DNA of 64,000 bases from Aquimarina sp. RZ0 (GTDB taxonomy: Bacteria > Bacteroidota > Bacteroidia > Flavobacteriales > Flavobacteriaceae). The stretch lies in NCBI RefSeq assembly GCF_008370685.1, contig NZ_VTZU01000016.1, positions 1 through 64,000 of the forward strand, written 5' to 3'. The notes below the pieces were generated by a model that worked only from the letters and a program-made list of their open reading frames with translations, ran no database searches and was not told the DNA's origin. Both the position numbers and the translations under genes were made by a program. Of this stretch, positions 16,631 to 26,053 are shown piece by piece (position 1 is the stretch's first letter; each line of letters begins with the position of its first letter).

Positions 16631-17263
16631 ATGCAAACCACATTTACACGAGGATTAGAACTTTTACTATTATTTGTCTTATTACCTGTCAGCTATTTAC
16701 TATCATATCCAACCTATATAAAAGCAGCACTCACCTTATTAGGTTTTGGTTATATTGTTATTTTACTGGTTAAATCAAAACTTTTAAAGTTTGTACTTCC
16801 GGATAGATCTCTTTGGAAACCGTTCTGGAGAGAAACCATAATTAAACTAGGGATCGTTATGATCATTACAAGTTTATATGTTTTCTGGATTGCTCCTGAT
16901 AAAATATTTTCTGTAGTACTAAAAAAACCAGGTTTGTGGGTAATTATCTTATTTGTATACAGTTTTTTATCTGTATGGCCACAAGAAATTATCTACAGAA
17001 CATTTTTTTATCATCGATATGAGTGTCTGATTAATAATAAATGGCTATTTATGTTTTTTAATGCTATTTTATTTTCATTAGCCCATATTTTCCTCAAGAG
17101 TTTTTTAGTACAGCTACTTACTTTTGCTGGAGGGCTGCTATTTGCATTTACATATTACAAAACAAAATCTACCACACTGGTCTCTATAGAACATGCAATC
17201 TATGGTAATTGGTTATTTACCGTTGGGATGGGAGAAATGTTGGCTTTTCCAGGAGCGAACTAA
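16631..17263 (+). CDS. CPBP family intramembrane metalloprotease-like protein
   Basis: About 211 residues from the ATG at 16631; an upstream TTG at 16616 is less likely. Five to six hydrophobic helices span the protein. The CPBP (Abi/CAAX protease) motifs are EIIYR at 119-123 and FSLAH at 148-152, followed by a last conserved helix with an EHAIYGNW stretch. In most family members motif 1 is EExxxR; here the first Glu is Gln (QEIIYR). Known members cut prenylated proteins or act in bacteriocin immunity and signalling; the substrate here is unknown. It converges with rdgB, the stops lying one base apart. Confidence 0.8.
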   Translation: MQTTFTRGLELLLLFVLLPVSYLLSYPTYIKAALTLLGFGYIVILLVKSKLLKFVLPDRSLWKPFWRETIIKLGIVMIITSLYVFWIAPDKIFSVVLKKPGLWVIILFVYSFLSVWPQEIIYRTFFYHRYECLINNKWLFMFFNAILFSLAHIFLKSFLVQLLTFAGGLLFAFTYYKTKSTTLVSIEHAIYGNWLFTVGMGEMLAFPGAN

Positions 17264-17264
17264 T

Positions 17265-17837
17265 TTAGTTTTTTAGGTATCGTATTAATTGATGTACTGC
17301 TTTTGCCCGGTGACTGATCTTATTTTTTTCTTCCAGAGGTAATTCAGCAAAAGTCTTGTCATATCCTTCTGGTTGAAATATCGGGTCGTATCCAAAACCG
17401 TCTGTACCTCTTTTTTTCTCTGTAATACTTCCGGTACAAATACCTGTAAACGTTTCTGTTTTATTATTAATATGCAATGCAATAACCGTTTTGAATTGCG
17501 CTTTTCGGTTTTTGTCACCACTTAATTCCCTTAGAAGTTTGTCCATATTGGCAGTGGAGTCTTTTGCAGCTCCGGCATATCTTGCAGAGTATACGCCAGG
17601 TTCATTGTTTAATGCTACAACCTCTAATCCAGTATCATCTGCAAAACAATCATATCCATATCGCTCTTTTATATACGTTGCTTTTTGTATAGCATTCCCT
17701 TCAATAGTAGGAGAAGTTTCTGGGATGTCTTCTGCACAATTGATGTCAGAAAGAGATAGTAATTCTATATGTGAAGGTACTAATGATTGTACTTCTTTTA
17801 GTTTGTTAAGATTATTTGTGGCAAATACAAGTTTCAT
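17265..17837 (-). CDS. rdgB: XTP/dITP diphosphatase (RdgB/HAM1)
   Basis: 190 residues, full family length. The N-terminal [13 protein letters not shown], the FADDTGLEV motif with its catalytic Asp pair, [10 protein letters not shown], and the [20 protein letters not shown] stretch near the C-terminus with final SHRAKA are all present. The enzyme removes pyrophosphate from dITP, XTP and ITP in the cytoplasm so that deaminated purines do not enter DNA. It begins a minus-strand region with kdsC and the DUF2520 gene, but a gap of about 100 bases upstream suggests its own promoter. Confidence 0.95.
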   Translation of the reverse strand: MKLVFATNNLNKLKEVQSLVPSHIELLSLSDINCAEDIPETSPTIEGNAIQKATYIKERYGYDCFADDTGLEVVALNNEPGVYSARYAGAAKDSTANMDKLLRELSGDKNRKAQFKTVIALHINNKTETFTGICTGSITEKKRGTDGFGYDPIFQPEGYDKTFAELPLEEKNKISHRAKAVHQLIRYLKN

Positions 17838-17934
17838 TTGTGTGTGAGATAATGTTTGAAATTGTGATACAAAGGATTTTTAAGAATTATAAAAAATAGC
17901 ATTGTATTACATTAGAAAAAATAATAAGAGTCGA

Positions 17935-18459
17935 TTAATTTTTTGCATCATAATTTGCAATCCATTTCCCCTGTACTTTAAGCACTTGTTCTATAACATC
18001 TCTAACACATCCTTTTCCTCCTTTTTTTAGAGAGACATACTTAGAGACTTCTTTTATTTCGGCTACGGCATCTTGAGGGCAGGTGGGTAAACCTATTATT
18101 TTCATAACTGGTAAATCCGGAATGTCATCACCCATATACAGTACATTTTCGGATTTAATATTATTTTGGAGTAGATACTCATTTAATTGATCCACTTTAT
18201 GATGAGCACCCAAATGAATGTCTTTAATTCCTAAACCTTCTAATCTTTTTCTTACTCCTTCATTTTCTCCCCCAGAGATGATACATATTTTGAAACCTTG
18301 TTTCATAGCAGCTTTCAATGCATACCCATCTTTGACATTCATGGTTCTGAACAATTCTCCTTCAGTATTTATTAATAGTGTACCATCTGTCAGTACTCCG
18401 TCAACATCAAAAATAAAGGTAGTAATGTGTTGTAGGTATTCTTTATAACTCTTTTCCAT
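17935..18459 (-). CDS. kdsC: HAD-IIIA phosphatase, KDO-8-phosphate phosphatase type
   Basis: 174 residues, the size of tetrameric KdsC. Motif I is FDVDGVLTDG at about 17-26, motif II is IISGGE, motif III/IV is MGDDIPDLPVM. There is no cap domain, as expected for the type C0 subfamily. The enzyme dephosphorylates 3-deoxy-D-manno-octulosonate 8-phosphate for the lipopolysaccharide core. It overlaps the upstream DUF2520 gene by 17 bases, so the two are cotranscribed; this pairing is common in flavobacteria. Confidence 0.87.
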   Translation of the reverse strand: MEKSYKEYLQHITTFIFDVDGVLTDGTLLINTEGELFRTMNVKDGYALKAAMKQGFKICIISGGENEGVRKRLEGLGIKDIHLGAHHKVDQLNEYLLQNNIKSENVLYMGDDIPDLPVMKIIGLPTCPQDAVAEIKEVSKYVSLKKGGKGCVRDVIEQVLKVQGKWIANYDAKN

Positions 18460-19207
18460 ATGTTAATTGTATTGCTTTAGTAAGTAATTTATATAGTTCT
18501 TTTTTTGAATCATCTTTTAAAATATCTAAATGACTATGGATCGTATTCTGATCATTTCTTTTTGCAGGACCAGTTTGTGCAGCCTGCGGAGGGATTTCTA
18601 GTATCTTTTTTGCTGTTTCTGATATCAGTGGATGTAATATCTCAAAAGGAATATTATGTTCTGAGCAAATTTCATTTCCCATAGAAAACATATAATTAGT
18701 GAAGTTGTTTACAAATACAGCTGCTACATGCAAAACTTTTCTTTGATCAGAAGAAATTTCATAAACTTTTGGGGATAAGGTTGTGGCTAATTTTTGTAAT
18801 AACACTATATCTTTTTTTTCTTCTGCTTCTATACAAAAAGGAATAGTTGTGTAGTCTATACGCTTTGTTGCACTCAATGTCTGTAATGGATAGAATACAC
18901 CTTTGCGATTATTATCATTTAATATTTTCATCGGTACACTTCCTGATGTATGTACTACTAATCGATCTTTAAAAAGCATGTGTTTTGCTACCGATTCTAT
19001 GGCATCATCACTTATTGCTATAATATATATATCAGCTTCGGCCAAATTGTTGATATTATCTGTAACTGGTATCGTTTGCTGGTGGTTATTTATGATAATT
19101 CCCTGCCGATTATAGCATTGAACTATTTTTACTAATCCCGAGGTATGAAAAGCAGTATACAAATGCCTGGCAACATTTCCCGCACCAATAATAACGATCC
19201 TAATCAT
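18443..19207 (-). CDS. Rossmann-fold/DUF2520 domain protein
   Basis: 254 residues. The N-terminal half is a nucleotide-binding Rossmann fold opening with IVIIGAGNVARHL and later showing the IIAISDDAI and VVHTSGSVPM stretches; the C-terminal half is the helical DUF2520 domain (KVLHVAAVFVNNFTNYMF, then QTGPAKRND). The overall plan resembles pyrroline-5-carboxylate reductase and prephenate dehydrogenase, so an NAD(P)-dependent dehydrogenase is likely, but the substrate is not known. It is the first gene of the DUF2520-kdsC pair. Confidence 0.87.
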   Translation of the reverse strand: MIRIVIIGAGNVARHLYTAFHTSGLVKIVQCYNRQGIIINNHQQTIPVTDNINNLAEADIYIIAISDDAIESVAKHMLFKDRLVVHTSGSVPMKILNDNNRKGVFYPLQTLSATKRIDYTTIPFCIEAEEKKDIVLLQKLATTLSPKVYEISSDQRKVLHVAAVFVNNFTNYMFSMGNEICSEHNIPFEILHPLISETAKKILEIPPQAAQTGPAKRNDQNTIHSHLDILKDDSKKELYKLLTKAIQLTYGKEL

Positions 19208-19519
19208 TGGGCTAAAATAAGGAAGTTAGTTTAGGTAGAATAATAGATTTTTTGATTTTATTTTTTGCGTAATGAGAATACCCCAAAGAGAGAACTGTTA
19301 CTTTATTATGGATGTACTTATAAAAACTAAAAGGATTTACCTGTTTGATATGGTAAGAAAGAGGAACTGAAATGTAATTTTTGATAAAATTACATAGAAT
19401 CCAATGAACTCCTTTTGAGTAGTAGTCTTCAACCGAAAAATTTGGCTTTTGTACTATGATTTTGTAGGTCAAAGCATTTCTCTAGATGAGTTCAATATCA
19501 AAATTCTACTAAAAAAATA

Positions 19520-19614
19520 TTTACTCGATACTCGAGATTTAAATGCTCCGAGTCTTGCCTCGAAATCAAAATGTTTTTTTCAATAAATGCCTGGGCTTGC
19601 CCCGAGGTAGTTTA
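19520..19614 (+). repeat. Family-B dispersed repeat, copy 2
   Basis: TTTACTCGATACTCGAG at the start, the CCGAG-TCTTGC-CTCG hairpin, TTTCAATAAATGCC, and a closing GGGCTTGCCC-CGAGGTAGTTTA. Its last bases merge directly into the family-A element that begins at 19614. Confidence 0.8.
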
Positions 19615-19775
19615 TACGATTTATAACTAAAAATTTCGCATATTCATCGTTTCTTTTTCCTTTCTACTTCGTTTAAAAAATAAACCGTAGCTATAGCTAT
19701 GCTTGATTTTTTTGCCTTGCATAAAGAAAAAATAATTCAATGAATTTATACGAATTTTTTAATCACAAATCGTAT
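19614..19775 (-). repeat. Family-A hairpin element, copy 2 (162 bp)
   Basis: Appears to be an exact reverse complement of the copy at 42921-43082 and differs from copy 1 at about one base (CATAAAG versus CATAATG). Ends are ATACGATTT and AAATCGTAT; centre TAGCTATAGCTA. Confidence 0.87.
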
Positions 19776-19815
19776 TACTACTATTTTTAAGGTGTTTTCT
19801 GAAATAACCATAATA

Positions 19816-19851
19816 AAAAGAGGGCGCTTAACTTTTAAGACACCCTCTTTT
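19816..19851 (-). terminator. Terminator of the large secreted protease gene
   Basis: AAAAGAGGG (19816-19824) pairs with CCCTCTTTT (19843-19851), and inside it CTTAA pairs with TTAAG. It lies 25 bases beyond the stop of the 19876-25611 gene and has a T run in that direction. Confidence 0.75.
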
Positions 19852-19875
19852 AACCAAATTATAGATATGTTTTTA

Positions 19876-22800
19876 TTATTGTTTTATAATTTTCACCTGA
19901 GAAATTTTTTCACCTGCATCATTATCCAGTCTAAGAATGTATGTGCCTTTGGCAAGATTACTGATATCTAAGAAAATGTTTCCATTATCTTTTGTTTTAA
20001 AATCAGTAAAAGAATAAATTACCTGACCTAACATATTAAACATCGTAGCTTTTAATACTTGCTGTTTGTCATTTTCTATGGTTAGGAATCTGGTCGTAGT
20101 TGTTACCGGATTAGGATACACTTTGACTATCGATGAAGTAGATTGGCTTCTGTTTTGTGAGATAACCTCAAAATTGACAGTAATTTCTCCCATAGCATTG
20201 CCTTTTCCATTAGGTGCTCCGTATATACTAGCGGTGATCGTATTTGCTCCAGACGGAAAGGTTACCGGTTTATAAGTACCGGTATTATCACCATTTAGTG
20301 CATATGGAGGAATGTTCTCTATCTGATATTTGGGTGTGCCATTAAAATCAAAGATCACACTTTTTACATCTGCAATAGTAGTTTCTGCGATGATGCTAAG
20401 CCCAGTTGAGGGATAGTCATTAAGGTCTAATATATCTCCATTTGACAGATCTCCAATAAGCTCATTAGTATCCGCATTTACAAGTTTTAGTATTTCAGTT
20501 CCACTGATTACCTCAAAATCTATGGTATTTGAGATGCCTTTTTTTCCTTTACCACCTTTTTCAACATAAGGAGTAGCGGTAATGGTATTGGCACCTATTT
20601 GAAAATTTAAAGGATCATAATTGCCATCAGTATCTCCACCAATGGTATAAGGAGCAGTGTTTTCTATAGAAAAACTATTGGTAGTATTATAGTCAAAAAC
20701 AACACTGCCTACTTCTGAATCATCAGTATTGGCAACAATATTAAGTTTATTCGAACCAATTGTCTTAAAGTTGATAGTGTCTTTATCATGTATCACGCCT
20801 ATGAGCTCATTAGTATCTGCATTGATAAGAGAAAAACCTACGACTTCTGGAATATTATTTACTGTTAATTCTGCAACGGATGTACTTAGTGTTTTATCAG
20901 GAGAATTACTAGAGAGTATTAAGGTATCAAGATAAACTCCTGGCTCTAATTTTGTTGCATCCAGAGTGGCTGTAAGAGTTTTAGAGCTATTGGCAGGAAC
21001 TACTCCGGAAATACTGCTGACATTACTAATGAAATCAACATTTGCAATGATTGGGGGTATAAAACGAACTGCCAGACGATCCTTAACATATGGTGTGTTA
21101 AAGGCAACCAGTGCACCATCATCACCAGCGGCATTTTCTATACCTACAGTAGTATTATTAATGTATGGAGCATTGTTGACGTCATCATATAAAAACTCAA
21201 TAATTCCGTTTTTGAAAATTATTATCCTGAAACTTACAGTTTCATCATCCTCTGTTCCAAAAATCCGAATATTTGACCATTGAAATGTTATTTGATCTTC
21301 TGTGGGTTCTACAAATATGGCTGCATCTCCCAATTGAAGAGAAAAATCAATCCACAATCCTGCGATTATATTATTTGCGACATCATCAACAGGAATCTGC
21401 CGGTTAAAAAGAAGATCACTCATAGGTTCCTGAAAGGAAACAAACCCATTTGCATTTACATAAATAGTATTGTAGGTAATGCCATAGTATTTCACAGGGA
21501 AAGGAAGTGAGATCTCTGCTGATGTGTTAGTGCCTACAGCTTCTGTAATATTGGTGCCAGTAGCACTAATATCTGCTAAGGAATATATAGGACCTCCTTC
21601 TTCATCACTATCAATCCAGCTATAACCATATTTGGTGTCTTTACCAATATTAAACTTTTCTGCAGGATGTCCAATTCTTTTGTCTACAAAATTTTTGGTT
21701 GCTGTAGCATTAAAATTCTTAAAAGAAATTAGTGATGTATTATTAAATTCAATATCAGGATTAGATAGCGCAGAAGCTACAGCAATATCTGGAAAAGAAT
21801 AAATTAAAGGTGAATTACCAGTATTCCGTATTGTAATTTCTGTATCTATTGTGGTACCTTCATCTGTTGCTTCAAAAATTCCTCTAGGTGATAGTATCGC
21901 AATTGGCGGATCTACTCCAATACCATTTAGGATAACTTCTGCTGAGGGATTATTTGATGCATCACTATTTATTGATATAATGCCATTAGAACTTCCTGCC
22001 GTGATGGGAGTAAAAGCCACTTTAACCTCTAGTTCCTCCTGTGCTCCCAATATAGCAGTATTAGGTTCTACGATGAAATCTTCATTGTCAGATACTATTT
22101 CTGTAATAGTAAGCTGATCGAATCCAGTATTGGTAATAGTAAACGTAAGTTCTTTAGTATTACCAATAAATAAATTATCAAATAATAAGTATTCCTCAGA
22201 AATTTCAATTCCGTTTACTTGTCCTGATACTTCAAAGGTAGTAGGAATTGATATAATTGGATTCACAGGATCATTATTTTTTAAACGAATATCAGTTTTA
22301 TGAACTCCATTTGCCATATTAGTACCATCAAAGGTTACACCCACCTCAATATTTTCTCCGGGAGCAATTGTTCCCATTGATGGTTCTAATGTAATATATG
22401 GTTCACCAATTTGAGCACTTAATGCTCTTTTCAACATTACGTGCTCATTACTTAAGTCAGGTCTGTATGTCATGCCTCCATCAGAACTAGTGAAATAGGT
22501 ATCCGGTCTTAATAAACCAGTAGTATTAAAAACTGATCCTTGTGGAGTTTGAATAGTTTCTGGATATTTATGGACTACCCAAAAAGATTCTCCAGCAGAA
22601 AAGAATAGTGGTTTTATTAATTCTTCTACAGCGAAGAGAGCATTTGGTGCTAGTTTTGTAATTACTTGCTGCAGTAACAGTTCTCCGTCCACAGGAGTAG
22701 ATCCACCGCGGTAAATTTCTAATATAATGGCTACTTCAGTTACATTTTCTGTAATGTATGCATTTCTTACTGCGGTAAGCAAAAAATCTAACTCTGCATC

Positions 22801-25611
22801 AAATTTAACAGCACTTGTTGTTGGAGCTCCGACAAACCCTTCTGCTATATCCGGAAAATTCGTACCTGGGTCATAAAAAATAGAATCAATAAAGGTGGTT
22901 GCACTTTCTTGTACCTTAGACATTGATTTTACCTTAAGTTTCTTTTTTTCTAATTTAGATGTTATATAAGAGCTTTGTTCTGTATTCCCAACACCATATT
23001 TAGACATATCTAAATTTTTGATTGTTTTTTTCATCTTTTCCATAGCAGGAAGTGTAAACCTTGGAGGGCCCAAAGATGCTATAAATTCTAATGGGTTATC
23101 TCCAGTATTACTAACTGTGAAAGAGTCTGTTTTTATAGCGGGATCATCTATGGTGACATCTACTGAAGCATTGAGGCTATCAGGTGTTACATTAATTGTG
23201 GGTGGGATGATAACAGTTAGGTTTACCGGAATCTCTACCGCTGGATTTTCGATGTCGTTGCTATTTATGGTAATAGTAGTCTCATACACTCCTTTATCTA
23301 AAGAAAGGGTAATGAAGTCAACTTCTAAGGTTTCTTTTTTTCCTGGTTCAATGATACCAGTACTAGGAGTTACAAGTAGAAAAAGGGTTTCTTCTCCATC
23401 AATAATTTCAAAATTATCTATATCAAAAGTACTACCTGATGTTGCATTATTAGATTGTATTACAACCTGTTCAATTACATTTGAAGATGCTGTTCCTGAA
23501 AAAATCATGGTATTATCCATAAAAATTGCTAAAGAAGAATCATCTCTGTCAACCGATAAAACGATTTGAAAATACCCATCTGGAATTGTAAAACCTGTTG
23601 GTATAAAATCATTGGTTGCAATATCAAGGACATCTATAGTTTTATCAGCATTAAAACGTATTTCTGTAACACTTTTATTGTCGCTAATGGACTGAGGGAT
23701 CAATATAACATCGGAGCCATTGCTTTGAATATTTAATTGAGCCGAAAAAGCCATAAAAGGTTCATTTTCAGGACTAACTACAGGTGACAATAGTTGAATA
23801 GCAACTCCAGAACCATCTGTAGTACCCCTGGCATGTTTTGTGCCATCAAAAGCGTTGCTATCGGATATTGTGAAAAAGCCCGTGGGTTGCGCAGTCCATC
23901 CATCCTGTTGGTCTAATTCTTCCAGGTTGAAATTTTCAAAATCTGTTGAATAAATAGTACCTGGCAACTTATTGAAAGTTTCTTTATTTTTGATAATAGA
24001 AAAAGAAGATTGTTTATTTAGAGATGATGGATATTGTTGTACCGTATATCCATTTGTAGCTATGTCAGTATTGGTCAAAGCTACTCTTTCTCTAAAAGAA
24101 GACTGTATCTGATCACTAATACTGATGTCATATGTAAGATCTTTGTTACCTGTATTTTCTATAGTAAGTTCTTTCTGAACTATTTTAAGTTGTTCTATGG
24201 TTTCATTAAAGGTATCGGGAGTGACGGCGATGGATGCAACTTCTGTACCATCAAATACTTCGACATTAATAGAAACATTTAAGGTGTCGTCAAAACCTGT
24301 ACTCCTGAATTCGATATTTTCTTTATAGATATCTTTTGGCACTCCTACAGTACTTAATGTTACTGTAATTGTTGCAGAAGTTCCTGCGGGGATTTCGATT
24401 TCTTCAGGGCTAATGTTTTCAATAATAAGATAGGGTTCAGATGGTGTAAGTGCAGTAACAGTAACAGCTGTATCCGCTATATTGGTTACAGTAATTTCTT
24501 TGGTGATAGTTTCTTCAATACTGAGTTCCTCTTTAATTGAATTGGGAGTTATGAGTATTGGTTGCCCGTTTAAAACCCATCCCATATCTCTGAAATACCC
24601 GAGAGTTAATGGACCTATATTAAAATTAGACTCAGAAGGTCCTAATTGTGGACTCATTAATGAATTAGGATCACCTGTAGGAAATACATTCTCATCCCAA
24701 TGCGCAATGCTGGAACCACCTTGAAAGGGGTTTGGGGCAAATAGTTCGGGTAGATTTCCATTTAGTGCTTCTATTGCTAAAGGTCCGTTTACAAAAACAT
24801 TACCACTCGATAGAAAACTAGCAAGTTCTGTAGAAGGGTTTGGTAGGTCTAATACAGAATTGTTATTTTGGTCTACCATAAAAGTATCAAAAATCGAAGG
24901 CGTACTACCATTAAAACCAATGGAGGCTACTCCGCCATTATTTATTTCAGAACTGTCAACGAAACCAAGTCCGTGCCCGATTTCGTGTAATGCAACTGTC
25001 ACAAGATCAAACTTGTCAATTGGAGTATTTCCATCAGTACCAAAATACCAGGGAATTCCTGCTCCAATATTTACGATTAAATCAAACTCGTCATTAGGGT
25101 TGAGTAGTTCTCCAGCCATTGAATTGGCTAAAGCAATTGGATAAAATACATCTGGTTTCAGGGCATTGGTAAAATTTTCAGCAATTTGAGTTGGTCCTGC
25201 AGAGGCGAGAGCACCAGGACTTAAATTTCGAAAATCAGCAGATATTCGGATCGGTACCAAAGAAACTAGTTCTTCTGCCCAAATATCCATTGCAAAACGA
25301 AATGCAGCCTGAAATTCAGGGTTATTTTGTGCCCCGGCACCAAAAGTAACCTGTATGTCTGTAGTCGTTTTCTTTTTTTTTGTAGAGTGATTTTTTTTTG
25401 CAGCCAGTTGTTTTATGGCCATTCTAGAGTGCTGGTTTTCAAATTTAGCAGGGCAAACAATTATGGGACCAGAGCGTTTTTCCATTTTTTGTTGAGATTT
25501 CAACGTTTGAATATGTAGAAAAAATAACGCAAAGAATACTAAGGATATATAAGAGGGATTGTTTAAAAAACAGCTAATTTTTTTGTACCCATAATCATCT
25601 TTTTTTTGCAT
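19876..25611 (-). CDS. Large secreted metalloprotease-like protein with T9SS type A sorting domain
   Basis: 1911 residues. An N-terminal signal peptide is visible at about 18-40 after a long basic leader. The zinc-site pattern HEIGHGLGFVD at residues 209-219 fits HExxHxxGxxD, where Asp could be the third ligand as in snapalysin-type metzincins. After about residue 360 come repeated immunoglobulin-like modules that resemble ASH/choice-of-anchor D domains (ITITNTGFDQLTI and similar), a lectin-like insert with the TDFENFNLEELDQQDGW stretch, and a nidogen-like segment with YSWIDSDEEGGPIY. The last about 80 residues (VYPNPVT..., ...GTYILRL...) are a Por-type T9SS sorting tail. It is probably secreted or cell-surface bound. 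It stands alone with its own terminator. Substrate unknown. Confidence 0.85.
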   Translation of the reverse strand: MQKKDDYGYKKISCFLNNPSYISLVFFALFFLHIQTLKSQQKMEKRSGPIIVCPAKFENQHSRMAIKQLAAKKNHSTKKKKTTTDIQVTFGAGAQNNPEFQAAFRFAMDIWAEELVSLVPIRISADFRNLSPGALASAGPTQIAENFTNALKPDVFYPIALANSMAGELLNPNDEFDLIVNIGAGIPWYFGTDGNTPIDKFDLVTVALHEIGHGLGFVDSSEINNGGVASIGFNGSTPSIFDTFMVDQNNNSVLDLPNPSTELASFLSSGNVFVNGPLAIEALNGNLPELFAPNPFQGGSSIAHWDENVFPTGDPNSLMSPQLGPSESNFNIGPLTLGYFRDMGWVLNGQPILITPNSIKEELSIEETITKEITVTNIADTAVTVTALTPSEPYLIIENISPEEIEIPAGTSATITVTLSTVGVPKDIYKENIEFRSTGFDDTLNVSINVEVFDGTEVASIAVTPDTFNETIEQLKIVQKELTIENTGNKDLTYDISISDQIQSSFRERVALTNTDIATNGYTVQQYPSSLNKQSSFSIIKNKETFNKLPGTIYSTDFENFNLEELDQQDGWTAQPTGFFTISDSNAFDGTKHARGTTDGSGVAIQLLSPVVSPENEPFMAFSAQLNIQSNGSDVILIPQSISDNKSVTEIRFNADKTIDVLDIATNDFIPTGFTIPDGYFQIVLSVDRDDSSLAIFMDNTMIFSGTASSNVIEQVVIQSNNATSGSTFDIDNFEIIDGEETLFLLVTPSTGIIEPGKKETLEVDFITLSLDKGVYETTITINSNDIENPAVEIPVNLTVIIPPTINVTPDSLNASVDVTIDDPAIKTDSFTVSNTGDNPLEFIASLGPPRFTLPAMEKMKKTIKNLDMSKYGVGNTEQSSYITSKLEKKKLKVKSMSKVQESATTFIDSIFYDPGTNFPDIAEGFVGAPTTSAVKFDAELDFLLTAVRNAYITENVTEVAIILEIYRGGSTPVDGELLLQQVITKLAPNALFAVEELIKPLFFSAGESFWVVHKYPETIQTPQGSVFNTTGLLRPDTYFTSSDGGMTYRPDLSNEHVMLKRALSAQIGEPYITLEPSMGTIAPGENIEVGVTFDGTNMANGVHKTDIRLKNNDPVNPIISIPTTFEVSGQVNGIEISEEYLLFDNLFIGNTKELTFTITNTGFDQLTITEIVSDNEDFIVEPNTAILGAQEELEVKVAFTPITAGSSNGIISINSDASNNPSAEVILNGIGVDPPIAILSPRGIFEATDEGTTIDTEITIRNTGNSPLIYSFPDIAVASALSNPDIEFNNTSLISFKNFNATATKNFVDKRIGHPAEKFNIGKDTKYGYSWIDSDEEGGPIYSLADISATGTNITEAVGTNTSAEISLPFPVKYYGITYNTIYVNANGFVSFQEPMSDLLFNRQIPVDDVANNIIAGLWIDFSLQLGDAAIFVEPTEDQITFQWSNIRIFGTEDDETVSFRIIIFKNGIIEFLYDDVNNAPYINNTTVGIENAAGDDGALVAFNTPYVKDRLAVRFIPPIIANVDFISNVSSISGVVPANSSKTLTATLDATKLEPGVYLDTLILSSNSPDKTLSTSVAELTVNNIPEVVGFSLINADTNELIGVIHDKDTINFKTIGSNKLNIVANTDDSEVGSVVFDYNTTNSFSIENTAPYTIGGDTDGNYDPLNFQIGANTITATPYVEKGGKGKKGISNTIDFEVISGTEILKLVNADTNELIGDLSNGDILDLNDYPSTGLSIIAETTIADVKSVIFDFNGTPKYQIENIPPYALNGDNTGTYKPVTFPSGANTITASIYGAPNGKGNAMGEITVNFEVISQNRSQSTSSIVKVYPNPVTTTTRFLTIENDKQQVLKATMFNMLGQVIYSFTDFKTKDNGNIFLDISNLAKGTYILRLDNDAGEKISQVKIIKQ

Positions 25612-26053
25612 GATTGTATATTTTATTGGTTAGTATTAGGTTGAGTAGGTGTATGTTTTTCTAAAAAAAAAGGCTTTAGAAAAAACTTTTCCTTAAATAA
25701 TAAACAGGGCGAAATAGTTTTCCCCTATTTTTTATTTCGTTAATTAAAAGTTAAAAAGCACTTTTATTTTGTTTTTTTAGTGATTATGTTTTTTTGATCT
25801 ATAATAGATAAAGCTTGATTAACTATAGGCTTAGGTAGGGTAATGAATACTTTAATTTTAGTTGTTTTTAAATCAAAGTTTTATGCTTATTTGGGTCATC
25901 TTTTTTTAGTGAGAGATGGATGCATCAATAGTAGAAAACATTAATTCCTAATGTTTATAATCAATTAGCGTCTTTTTTTATCCTAAATACGTCATGAATT
26001 TATGTTGTTTGAATCTAAATTTGCAAAACTTATTTAGATCAAATAAAAATAAT
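25612..26053. promoter_or_regulatory. Control region of the siderophore biosynthesis operon
   Basis: Three elements match those upstream of the TonB receptor (39003-39078): TCCTAAATACGTCAT at 25981-25995 (13 of 15 bases shared), then exactly 20 bases, then TAAATTTG at 26016-26023 (a perfect TAnnTTTG), then an AT-rich near-palindrome at 26030-26053 that contains TTATTTAGATCAAAT. The last fits a Fur-type operator; the first may be the site of the local AraC activator replacing a -33 box. The rest of the gap, about 370 bases back to 25612, shows no gene. Confidence 0.6.

Larger units (their letters stand above)
19208..19875. other. Gap with family-B and family-A repeats abutting
   Basis: Apart from the two repeats (19520-19614 and 19614-19775) and the terminator at 19816-19851 I see no gene. 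A short minus-strand frame at 19212-19472 has no family features and low-complexity codon use, and is not called. Confidence 0.7.

Noticed and set aside
19212..19472. Minus-strand frame of 86 codons
   Set aside because: No family features, AT-rich translation, no good start context, next to repeats; probably chance.
20066..25518. Plus-strand frames opposite the large secreted protein
   Set aside because: Antisense shadows of a repetitive gene, without start signals or families.
25994..26053. Earlier start of the siderophore decarboxylase (ATG 25994)
   Set aside because: It lies inside the conserved upstream motif and before the -7 element, so it would not be transcribed from this promoter.
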